A stretch of DNA of 33,209 nucleotides from Bacillota bacterium (lineage in GTDB: Bacteria; Bacillota; Clostridia; Oscillospirales; Acutalibacteraceae). The notes under the pieces are model-generated. The model did not search any database, was not told the DNA's origin, and worked only from the letters and a program-made list of their open reading frames with translations. Position numbers and translations under genes: made by a program. Positions 1 to 7,900 of the stretch are shown one piece after another. Positions within the stretch are counted from its first letter, which is position 1. Every line of letters starts with the position of its first letter. The stretch covers positions 1-33,209 of the forward strand of contig JAEWDK010000023.1 of the NCBI GenBank assembly GCA_023390175.1. The letters are read 5' to 3'.

Positions 1-691
1 CGGCGACGCAGGTGGAAACTCCGTAGCGCAGGCATTCGGAAAGAAAATCCAGCATCGGCCCCGTGGCGGTGCCGCCGTTTATAAAGTCCTGCTTTTTCAT
101 GGACTGCGGGTTGACGATACGGATGGATGCCGATACGCCCACGTCCTCATCCACAAGCGGCGTTTTCAGCGCCGCGATGCGGATGTTCTTCGACAGATGC
201 CCAAGCACGGCTGGGCTGGCGTTATCCAGCACCATGCCGGACACATGGAGCATCCGGCGAACGACGTTGATGGCGTGTTCCGGGCTGTCGAATCGCTCGT
301 CCAGCTTTTTCGTGACGCCGCTGCTGTACTGCACCTCCACGTCGTTCCAGGCGTTCACATCAATTTCCTCGATGCCCGTTCCGAAGATGTATTTGGTCAG
401 GAATGAGAACTCCGCCATCTCGGTATAGAGGGCGTCCACAAGCTGCTCCTGCGTCATGTCCTTGACCGTCAAGCGGTAATCCTGCACATACTTGGCGATG
501 TACCGCTTGACCTGCGCCTTGACTTCCTCGGTTCCGCCGTCCGTGATCAGCGTCGCGTATTTGCTTGAAATATATTCCTGCACGTCGCGCAGCACCGAAC
601 GGAAGTCCCGGACGGTTTCCCCGGAGGAGAAGAACAGATCCTGGCTGTCCGTCATGTTTTGGGAAGATAAAAGATCGGGCCGTCTGCTCAT
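1..691 (-). CDS. cpaF: CpaF/TadA-type secretion ATPase, N-terminal part (cut by window edge)
   Basis: The reading frame starts at ATG 691 and stays open to the left edge, giving about 230 N-terminal residues. The visible part matches the N-terminal domain of CpaF/TadA ATPases, with segments such as FGTGIEEIDVNAWNDVEV and a run reading SVSASIRIVNP-like near residue 190. The Walker boxes would lie beyond the window. In the family, this hexameric ATPase powers Tad/Flp pilus assembly at the inner face of the membrane. Its start overlaps the stop of the CpaE-like gene as ATGA, so the two are probably translationally coupled. It is the last visible gene of the Tad block; TadB/TadC-like genes would be expected further left (inference). 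Confidence 0.85.
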   Translation of the reverse strand, partial: MSRRPDLLSSQNMTDSQDLFFSSGETVRDFRSVLRDVQEYISSKYATLITDGGTEEVKAQVKRYIAKYVQDYRLTVKDMTQEQLVDALYTEMAEFSFLTKYIFGTGIEEIDVNAWNDVEVQYSSGVTKKLDERFDSPEHAINVVRRMLHVSGMVLDNASPAVLGHLSKNIRIAALKTPLVDEDVGVSASIRIVNPQSMKKQDFINGGTATGPMLDFLSECLRYGVSTCVA

Positions 692-1500
692 ACGCCGAAT
701 ACCTCCTTTGCAATTTTGGCAATCTCCGAGCGGAACCCCCGGCTGTCCTTGAGGGCCAGCTCGCCCAGCAGATTACCCTCAAGCGCCAGATTTTCCAGCT
801 CGGAGGAATGCGGGATCTGAAAGGCCACGCTGCCCAGCACCTGCTCAATGTGCTCTCCGGCCTGATTGGATTTGACGTCTGAGGCCGCCTTGTACTGCTT
901 GTCGGCGTCCCATTTCTGCTCCTTCAGGAGCGGAAGCTGGCTGGAAAGGTAGCTGACGGATTTGAGGTCGCAGTTCACCAGCCGGAGGACGGAGTCGGCC
1001 GATAGCAGGGCCACAGCGGAGAGAACATCGTGGGCGATATAGCTGCCGCAGTCGACGATGATAGTCGGGGCGACGTCGCGCAGGTGGTCCAGAAGCTCCG
1101 CCGCCAGCTCCTGGGTATAGGGCGGGTAGGTGAACGCATTCTCTCCCTTGAGCATGCCGATTAGGGTCAGGTGGCTCATTTTTTTCAGGGTGACGCAGTT
1201 CTGCCTGACGAGGGTGTCGGTGATATGGGCTGCCGCGAGAATACTGCCGAGGGAGCGTTCACACTCCAGCTCGGCGGGCGGACAGACGCAGGGCAGCATG
1301 GGAGCCGTCATGTCGCACAGAAGCAGCGCCACGTCGCGCTTGTGGTCGGCCAGATATTTGGCGAGGCGCACGCTGACGGTGGTTTTGCCGCTGCCGGGGC
1401 TGCCCCAGACCGCCAGCATCCGGATGTCCGGCTCCGCTTCCTCCTGGGGAGGGGCCGGTTTATTTCGGGTGAAGATGCTCCCCTTCATGAAATTGAGCAT
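688..1500 (-). CDS. CpaE/MinD-like P-loop ATPase of the Tad apparatus
   Basis: This 270-residue protein has a P-loop GSPGSGKT at residues 33-40, followed by helix and strand patterns of the SIMIBI/MinD class (LLLCDMTAP, then TIIVDCGSYIAHDVLSA). CpaE-like proteins help localise or energise Tad pilus assembly. Position supports the call: its ATG follows the TAA of cpaB immediately (TAAATG), and its TGA overlaps the cpaF ATG. It lacks an obvious N-terminal receiver domain, so it is shorter than classical CpaE. A generic ParA/MinD-like ATPase is the alternative if the context were ignored. Confidence 0.75.
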   Translation of the reverse strand: MLNFMKGSIFTRNKPAPPQEEAEPDIRMLAVWGSPGSGKTTVSVRLAKYLADHKRDVALLLCDMTAPMLPCVCPPAELECERSLGSILAAAHITDTLVRQNCVTLKKMSHLTLIGMLKGENAFTYPPYTQELAAELLDHLRDVAPTIIVDCGSYIAHDVLSAVALLSADSVLRLVNCDLKSVSYLSSQLPLLKEQKWDADKQYKAASDVKSNQAGEHIEQVLGSVAFQIPHSSELENLALEGNLLGELALKDSRGFRSEIAKIAKEVFGV

Positions 1501-2331
1501 TTATTTCCCCTCGCTTTCCAGCGCCGCGGAGCTCGCGGCGGGGGCATTCGTACCGGTGCCTGTTCCGCTGGAACTGCCTGCGCTTTTCGGATATAACGCA
1601 TCCAGCAGCTTGTCCTGCGTCGCCAGAAATTCATTGGCCTTGTCTTTGCTGCCCCGGTAGACAAGGGATAGATGGATGCTGCCCTCCGACTCCAGCTCCG
1701 CCAGGATCTTCGCCTGATCCGAGGTTGCCAGCAGGGTCACGGTGGCGGGAAGCTGCTTTTCCTCGTCCTCGCTGTCGGATTTGCCGGACTCAGTCTTGGT
1801 CTGATCGGTGTCATTGCCGGAGCTGGCGGTCACGCCGATGACCTCCACATAGGTCAGCTCGGGCGGGATGACCGTGGAGCCCTGCTTTTTGTAGTCCGGG
1901 GCGATGACGCTGACAATGTCGCCCGCCGCCAGCTTTCCGGACAGCCCCTCCGCAAGGTTCTTGATGCTGACAGAAATGGCCTCCTTTGTCCCGTTCAGGT
2001 CGGACAGATAGGCGTTTTCCGCTGCCGGAGCGTCCGACAGCTTGGCGGAAAGGACATAATCGCCGGGAGCAAGGTCGGCTTTGGCGTATTTGCCGACCAC
2101 GGAATCGGCCTTTTTCATGACGGTTTCTGGCAGGTTGTAGCCGCCTACCTCCACCGTCTGGATCATGTCCTTTGTGATCTGCTCTCCGTTCTGGATGTCC
2201 TTGACCACTCTTACCACGGTGGTCTTCCGCGACACGCTCTGATTGAAAAGCGGCGTCAGAGCGAAACAGATCAGCAGGGAAAGCACGATGCAGACGGCGC
2301 CCAGCACCGTGCGGTTTTTCAAAAACTTCAT
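1501..2331 (-). CDS. cpaB: CpaB/RcpC-like Tad assembly protein (SAF domain)
   Basis: This 276-residue protein has one N-terminal membrane helix at about residues 8-28 (VLGAVCIVLSLLICFALTPL). A SAF-like region follows (VVRVVKDIQNGEQITKDMI, then ADLAPGDYVLSAKL), and then an RcpC-type region (EAISVSIKNLAEGLSGKLAAGDIVSV in outline). CpaB/RcpC is an extracytoplasmic Tad assembly component. The C-terminus is low-complexity Ser/Gly/Thr/Ala. The gene sits 15 bases after the prepilin peptidase gene and directly abuts the cpaE-like gene. Family assignment rests on the SAF pattern plus context. Confidence 0.8.
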   Translation of the reverse strand: MKFLKNRTVLGAVCIVLSLLICFALTPLFNQSVSRKTTVVRVVKDIQNGEQITKDMIQTVEVGGYNLPETVMKKADSVVGKYAKADLAPGDYVLSAKLSDAPAAENAYLSDLNGTKEAISVSIKNLAEGLSGKLAAGDIVSVIAPDYKKQGSTVIPPELTYVEVIGVTASSGNDTDQTKTESGKSDSEDEEKQLPATVTLLATSDQAKILAELESEGSIHLSLVYRGSKDKANEFLATQDKLLDALYPKSAGSSSGTGTGTNAPAASSAALESEGK

Positions 2332-2346
2332 GAGTATTTCCTCCCA

Positions 2347-2775
2347 TCAGAAAAGAAAATAGGCTGCCAGGCAGCCGAGAGAGAGGAAGGGCGCGAGGGG
2401 ATGCGGCATTCTTCTCGTATCCCTTCCACGTGCCTTCCCGATTAACGTGTAAATGCCGGAAAATACCGCAAACGCGGTGAAGCCGAGAATGGCGGCGGCA
2501 AGGCTCTGCCGGAAACCCAGCACCAGCCCGGACGCCGCCATGAGCTTGATGTCACCGCCCTCGATGCCGCCGAAAAGCCGGGCGATCAACAGCGGGATCA
2601 CCGCGATAAGCACTCCGGCAAGATTTTCCGGCTCAAAGGCGAGGAGGCTCGTCAGGGCGATCCCCGCGCAGAGCAGATCCGGAACGATTCGCCTGCGGAT
2701 ATCGCACACCGACGCGGCGGTCAGCAGGATAGTGAAGCTGACCGCCTGCAGAAAAAGCGGACCGTTAACCGCCAT
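2347..2775 (-). CDS. A24 prepilin peptidase (TadV/CpaA type)
   Basis: This 142-residue, almost entirely membrane-embedded protein carries the two aspartates of A24 aspartic prepilin peptidases: D25 in SVCDIRRRIVPD and D75 in GGIEGGDIKLM (the GxGD-type site). The short length without an N-terminal methylase domain fits the TadV/CpaA subclass, which cleaves leader peptides of Flp-like pilins in the membrane. Its first 11 bases overlap the end of the pilin-like gene upstream, suggesting coupled translation of enzyme and possible substrate. Confidence 0.85.
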   Translation of the reverse strand: MAVNGPLFLQAVSFTILLTAASVCDIRRRIVPDLLCAGIALTSLLAFEPENLAGVLIAVIPLLIARLFGGIEGGDIKLMAASGLVLGFRQSLAAAILGFTAFAVFSGIYTLIGKARGRDTRRMPHPLAPFLSLGCLAAYFLF

Positions 2776-3061
2776 AGTTGAACATGTCCTGAATACGTTT
2801 TTTCAGGGTCGGCAGCACCGTTTCCCCGAACAAGGCGTAGAGCCCCGCCAGCAGCAGCGCCCCGATGACGACCGCGATGAGAATTTTGATGGCCGTGTCC
2901 ACGAAGCCTTCGCCGCTCTGGGAGCGTAGCAGGCCGCGGGAATTAAAGTAGAACATGGTCAGCTCATATCTGGCCTTGTCAGCCATACGTTTCAGACTGT
3001 GTGTTGCGCGCCGCGCCACGGAAATCAGGCTGTTTTTTGCGCTGCTCAGAAATTTCTTCAT
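2765..3061 (-). CDS. Small membrane protein, DUF6133-like; possible pilin or pseudopilin
   Basis: This 98-residue protein has a basic N-terminal half of about 48 residues, then SGEGFVDTAIK and one hydrophobic helix at about residues 56-77 (ILIAVVIGALLLAGLYALF). It ends in a short polar tail. It resembles the DUF6133 family found in clostridial mobile elements (recognised by pattern, not searched). A glycine followed by an acidic residue five positions later, next to the helix, is reminiscent of a prepilin cleavage site, and the peptidase gene overlaps its 3' end. The leader would be unusually long for an Flp pilin, so the pilin role is inference. Confidence 0.6.
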   Translation of the reverse strand: MKKFLSSAKNSLISVARRATHSLKRMADKARYELTMFYFNSRGLLRSQSGEGFVDTAIKILIAVVIGALLLAGLYALFGETVLPTLKKRIQDMFNYGG

Positions 3062-3111
3062 TTCGTTTTACCTCCAGTTTTTTATGAAATGGGTTTTAAT
3101 GTTAAGAATGG

Positions 3112-3137
3112 AAAAGGCGGGGCCTCACAGCCCCGCC
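3112..3137 (-). terminator. Rho-independent terminator after the spoVG-like gene
   Basis: On the minus strand a perfect 8-base-pair GC stem (GGCGGGGC / GCCCCGCC) with a six-base loop is followed by TTTTCC. The left arm is formed by the last codons of the SpoVG-like gene. It should separate that gene from the Tad operon. Confidence 0.7.
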
Positions 3138-3544
3138 ATCTTCATACCGGAACCCTGCTCCGGCGCCTGTTCAGAAGGGGACGTTGCCACCCTCTGCTGG
3201 GTCTGTCCCTGGTTCTGGCTCTGCGTGAGAGCCTGATGATAGGCGTCCAGCACCGCCTGATTGAGCTGCTCCCGGAATTTCTTGGTCACCGGAAAACAGA
3301 TGTCTTTGTACTCGCCGTTGCCCGCTTTGTAGCTGGGCATGGCGACGAACAGGCCCTTGGTGCTGTCCACGACCTTGACGTTCCGGATGGCGAAGCAGTC
3401 GTTCAGGTTAATGGACGCGAAGGCCCGGACGCTGCCCTCCGGCCGGATGGAGCCGATTTTCACGTCTACTTTCATCGGCAGGGGCTGTTCCGCGGCGCTC
3501 TGTGCCGTCTGCGGGGCTTTTTCGGCTGCCTGGTTTTTACTCAT
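3125..3544 (-). CDS. SpoVG-family protein
   Basis: This 139-residue protein has a SpoVG-like core at about residues 24-95: MKVDVKIGSIRPEGSVRAF, then DCFAIRNVKVVDSTKG and FVAMPSY, then KDICFPVTKKFREQL. SpoVG proteins are small nucleic-acid-binding regulators in Firmicutes; copies on mobile elements are common but their role is not settled. N- and C-terminal extensions are Gln/Ala-rich. The tail APEQGSGMKMAGL belongs to a group of similar tails on neighbouring proteins. The start has AAGGAGG nine bases upstream. A terminator hairpin overlaps the stop codon. Confidence 0.8.
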   Translation of the reverse strand: MSKNQAAEKAPQTAQSAAEQPLPMKVDVKIGSIRPEGSVRAFASINLNDCFAIRNVKVVDSTKGLFVAMPSYKAGNGEYKDICFPVTKKFREQLNQAVLDAYHQALTQSQNQGQTQQRVATSPSEQAPEQGSGMKMAGL

Positions 3545-3578
3545 GATCGTTTCCTCCTTCAGATTTTTGCGTCTGGGA

Positions 3579-4322
3579 TCATTCCATCTTCATGCCGCCC
3601 ATGCCTTCGGACGGCTGCTGCTCCTGAAGCTCCGAGAGCTTTTCCTTCGCCCAATCGGGCATAAGCTGCTCTTGCAGGACTCCGGTAAAGTCAGCGCGGT
3701 TCCAGCGCGTTTTTTCTCCGTCGTTCAGGCAGGTGGCGAACACTGCCCGGCCGGAGGAGTTGGGGACGCAGCCGAAGCCGCCGGTCGCCAGCCAGAGCTG
3801 ATCCTGCTGGCTCCAGCAGCTCTCCTTCAAAATGTCCGGCGACAGCACCAGAACGCGGCCTTCGTAGCTCAGCTTATCGGAGTCCGGCTCGCATTGGCCG
3901 GGGCCGAACAGTTCCAGCGCCTGATACGCGCGGCGGTACTGATTGATGAAGCCATCCAGCACGGCGGGGTGGCTTTCCCCCACATACTCCAGATTGTGGT
4001 CTGTAAGGCTGTTCTTATCGGGCGGGATGTACACGCTTTTTGCCCAGGCTTTGTTGTCATGGGAAAAGCGCCCGTCCCATGATTTCTGCTGTACGGTGTT
4101 TGCCAGCACTCGCTGAACGCGTTTGAAGCCGTATTGTTCGATCACGCTCTGTGCGCATTCAGCCTTGAGGTGCATCCCGTCAAAATCCCTGCGGATCGCT
4201 TCCTCAATGGCGTTTTTGCACGCGATGTTCTCCCTGTGGCTCTCACGCCACAGGGAGAGCTGGTTCCGGCTTCTTGCTTCCTCGCAGGAATAGGGATAGA
4301 CATAGGGAAACTCATCTGACAT
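3579..4322 (-). CDS. DUF3849-type protein
   Basis: This is a 247-residue protein, starting at ATG 4322 because AAGGAGG lies eight bases upstream; an in-frame ATG at 4379 has no such site. The N-terminus reads MSDEFPYVYPYSCEEA, followed by RESHRENIACKNAIEEAI and a long alpha/beta region ending in QEQLMPDWAKEKLSELQ, which fits the DUF3849 family of clostridial mobile elements. No biochemical function is established for this family. The C-terminus PSEGMGGMKME matches the tail pattern shared by other proteins of this region. A terminator-like hairpin lies just upstream of its ribosome-binding site. Confidence 0.65.
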   Translation of the reverse strand: MSDEFPYVYPYSCEEARSRNQLSLWRESHRENIACKNAIEEAIRRDFDGMHLKAECAQSVIEQYGFKRVQRVLANTVQQKSWDGRFSHDNKAWAKSVYIPPDKNSLTDHNLEYVGESHPAVLDGFINQYRRAYQALELFGPGQCEPDSDKLSYEGRVLVLSPDILKESCWSQQDQLWLATGGFGCVPNSSGRAVFATCLNDGEKTRWNRADFTGVLQEQLMPDWAKEKLSELQEQQPSEGMGGMKME

Positions 4323-4347
4323 TGATAAATCCTCCTTGCTGTGAAAT

Positions 4348-4368
4348 AAAAAAACAGCCGTCCGGCTG
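4348..4368 (-). terminator. Terminator/attenuator between yodL-like and DUF3849 genes
   Basis: On the minus strand CAGCC-GGAC-GGCTG is followed by TTTTTTTA. It lies after the YodL-like stop codon and about 26 bases before the DUF3849 start, so it could end or attenuate transcription into that gene. Confidence 0.65.
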
Positions 4369-4375
4369 CGGGGGG

Positions 4376-4942
4376 TCACAGGCTCATCTGCGGGCCCTGC
4401 CGCTGTTCCTGCTCCGGCGCCTGAGACGCAATTTCCTTGAAGCCGAAGCGGTCAACATAATGAAAGGTGCTGCCGGACGCATCGTAAAGCTCCACCACGT
4501 CCGAAATTGAGAGGCTGTGGCCCTTGTAGCCGGGTGGGTGGTCGATGTTGAATTTTTCGTAAAGCGCTTCGAGATCGTTGGTACTTACCTCGCCGTCGTA
4601 GACCACCTGATAATTGGCCGGGTCCGGCTTCCCGAAGCGTTCCGTCAGCTCGTCGTAGCCGATAAATTTCATCATGACGTCGGTATCGGGTTTCAGCTGA
4701 TGAATCCGGCATTTTTTGAGCGCTTGCGGGTTGCCTTCCGTGTCGGGAACGCCGGACGCGAGGCGGTCGTAGGTGCCGGACGCCCATTCCACCGAGAGCC
4801 CTCTCTGTTCTGAGAGATAAGACTCCATCTCATCGGTGCGGAACATGGGGTCGACGACCACCGTGTTCTGCTTTGCGTCAAGATATCCCGCGGTGTTGCC
4901 GTAATACAGGACGCGGTTGTTTTTCATCTGAATGCCGTCCAT
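4376..4942 (-). CDS. YodL-domain protein
   Basis: This is a 188-residue protein, starting at ATG 4942 with GGAGG seven bases upstream. The C-terminal half (about residues 100-170) carries the YodL pattern: YQVVYDGEV, NDLEALYEKFNIDHPPGYKG, then HSLSISDVVELYDASGSTF. The N-terminal half (VLYYGNTAGYLDAKQNTVVV) is not recognised. YodL-type domains recur in clostridial conjugative elements, usually beside DUF3849 and ArdA-like genes as here, and their function is not known. The tail EQRQGPQMSL is a weaker version of the shared tail. Confidence 0.7.
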   Translation of the reverse strand: MDGIQMKNNRVLYYGNTAGYLDAKQNTVVVDPMFRTDEMESYLSEQRGLSVEWASGTYDRLASGVPDTEGNPQALKKCRIHQLKPDTDVMMKFIGYDELTERFGKPDPANYQVVYDGEVSTNDLEALYEKFNIDHPPGYKGHSLSISDVVELYDASGSTFHYVDRFGFKEIASQAPEQEQRQGPQMSL

Positions 4943-4975
4943 GGGGCTTCCTCCTTTCCCGGTTCGGCTGGCAGA

Positions 4976-7900
4976 TCAGCTAAAGTAGAATTCCACGCTG
5001 TAGGTGATGTTGCTTTTGTTGTACATGCAGTCGTGGTTTGTGTAATAGTACATCTCCAGCTTCGAGTAGATGCCGGGCGACAGCGACCGCGTGAAGGTGA
5101 TGCCGTTTGTGGTGGTTCCGTAGTCCAGCTGGTCCCACTGCCCGGTGATGATGTTGTACCCGCGGACACGGCCAAAATCATTACCGCAATGCCCGGACAC
5201 GGGCGGCACGGTGAAGGTATACTTGGTGATGGTCGCCCCGTCGATGCCGTTTTCGATGATCGTCGAGTCCGGCCCGGTCAGCGTCATGCCCCCGCCGTGG
5301 CTTGCGTCCGCGACAAAGAAGATGATAGCCGCCCAAGGGGATTCGGCGCCGGTGGAGTCGACCGCCTTTACCCGCACCACATTTTTGCCCAGCGGGTAGC
5401 CGGTGCTGGTCTGCGCGGGACGGCCTTCCCAGACGTAGGTGACCGCGTCACCGTCCGGGTCGGTGCTGGAGGCGGTGATGGTGATGGCCGTACCAGGCAC
5501 CACGGTGTTGCCATCCGGGGTGCGGATGATGACAGGCGTGGTGGGCGCGGAGTTTGCCACCGTGAAGGTGATGTCCGTCCAGTCGGAGGTAAGCCCCCAG
5601 GCGTCCTTCGCGCGAACCTTCACAGTATGCGTTCCAACGGTATAGCAGCTGTCGGAGGTGTTGCCGGAGTATTCCAGCGCCACGGAATCGCCGTCCGGGT
5701 CGTTGGCCGACGCGGTGATGTTCACCAGAAGATTTCCGCCCTTTGCGGTTCTGGTGACGGAGGCGCTACCGGTGGGCTTGTTCGGCGCGGTGTTGGTAAC
5801 GGTGAAGCCCTGCGAATACCGGAAAACCTTGCCCTCGCTGTCGGTGGTGCCCGCGGTCAGAACATAGCTGCCGTTGGCGCTGACCGCAATATTGCCGCCG
5901 CTGTTGGTGAGGCTTCCGGTATAGCTGGCCGCGCTGCCGTCTTTGGTCAGCTCCCATGTGAGGGTTCTGCCTTCAAGACCGGTGGCCGACGGCAGGGACA
6001 CGGTAAAGCTGGAGCCGATGTGAACAGAGGACGGAAAGGTAAATGGGAAGCTGGCGACGGGTTTGATGGTCCCGGCGTTGGAATCGAAGGTAAATTTCCG
6101 ACCGTTCCTGTCCGCGACCACCGCCCGCAGCTTCACGGAAACGGTCTTGTCCGTGCTGATCCGCAGGGTGCCGCCGCTACTGTCCAGAGAACCCGTGGCG
6201 TATTCCGTATAGGGCTTTGCTTCGCCGCCGTCCTCTGATATAAGCCAGTCCACGGTATCGCCGTCCAGCTCTGTGCCGGAGGCGGTGACCGTTATGGCGT
6301 CGCCGCTGTAGGTCAGGGACGGGATGCCGATGCTCATGGAAGGAATGGGGTACACGGTGAGGCTCTGGCTGTTTATAAAGGTACGGCCCGCGGGGTCGGT
6401 CAGGGTCAGGATCAGCTGATACTGGCCTTTTGCCGGGAAGGTGATCGTTCCTCCCTCTTTGGCGAGGACCCCGGAAGTATAGGCCGTGTAAGGCTCCGCG
6501 CCGCCGTCGTTCCGGATGACCGTCCAGTCGGCGGTGAGACTCTCCAGATCCGTGCCGCTGACGCTGACCGTTCCGGCTTCTCCGGCGTACCAGGTCTGCG
6601 GCGTGCTCAGCGTGACGGTCGGAACGGGATAGACGATGGTGGAGGCGCTGTATGAGCACACCCGTCCCAGAGCGTCTGTCATGGAGGCGGTCAGAGTATA
6701 GCTTCCGACGTCCTTGAACTGTATCTTGCCGCCGTAGGCGTTCAGGCTGCCCTCCAGCGCGTCGGTGAGTTCCACCGGCTTGCCGTCTTTTGTGAGCGTC
6801 CACTCCACCGGCAGCACGTTGTTGTTGCCGCGGGTGCGCAGGTCGACAGTTCGGTCGGTATGGGTCGCTGCCGGAAGCTCGAAGGAGATATCCAGCACCG
6901 GAAGGACTTCAATCTTCCCACCGTTTTCATACAGGAACACGCGGCCCGTTTCGTCCGTGATCCGGGCGATGAGATCATAGGTGCCGGCGTGCTTGAATCG
7001 GATCTGTCCGCCGCTGTTGGTGAGCGTCCCGTCGACGTAGGTGGACCAGTCCTGAAAGCCGAAGCCGTTTTCGAGGAGCCATTCCACCTTCAGGCTTCCA
7101 ACCTCGCTGGTTTCCGGCGTTACGGTGACGGTGGTGTCGGTGTGAGCGGTTTCCGGCAGCTTATAGGTGATGCCGGGGATGGGATAAACCTTGATGGGCG
7201 CTGAGTAGCTGTAGGTTCTGCCCGCGGGATCGGTGAAGGCCGCTTTCAGCATATATTCGCCTTTTTCCTTAAAGCGGACGGTGCTGTCGGTATTCGTGAG
7301 CTTACCCTCCACATAATCGGAAAGGGAGACCTCTTTGCCGTCTTTGATCAGCGACCACTGGATTTCGGCGGTCCCGACGTTTTGGAAGGTCGCTTTCACC
7401 TGAACGTCGGTGTCCGTGTGCGCGATTTCCGGCAGGTAGAAGCCCACGGAGCCGACCGGGTAGACGGTGACGGTCTGCGAGGCTTCGAAGGTTCGTCCGG
7501 TTTCATCGGTCAGCGTCCCGATAAGCCGGTACACGCCCTTGCCCTTGAAGCGAATCTTGCCGCCCGCGTCGGTGAGGGCGCCGTCCAGCTCGTCGGACAG
7601 CGCCGCGAGCTCGCCGTTCTTTGTCAGGCTCCACATTACGGGCAGGCCGTCCGCGTTCGTCAGCGTGGCGGCAACATCCACCGAGGTGTCGGTGTGGGAC
7701 GTTTCCGGAAGCGTGAACGCAATACCCGCGACAGGATAGACCTTCGTGCTTTCCGTATGCGTGAAGACGCGTCCGGTTTCGTCGGTAACGGCGGCGGTCA
7801 GGGTATAGCTGCCCTTGCTCTTAAAAGTGAAGGTACCGCCCTCGCTGCCCAGCGTGCCGTCCAGAATGTCGGTGATCGGAACTGCTTTGCCGTCCTTTTC

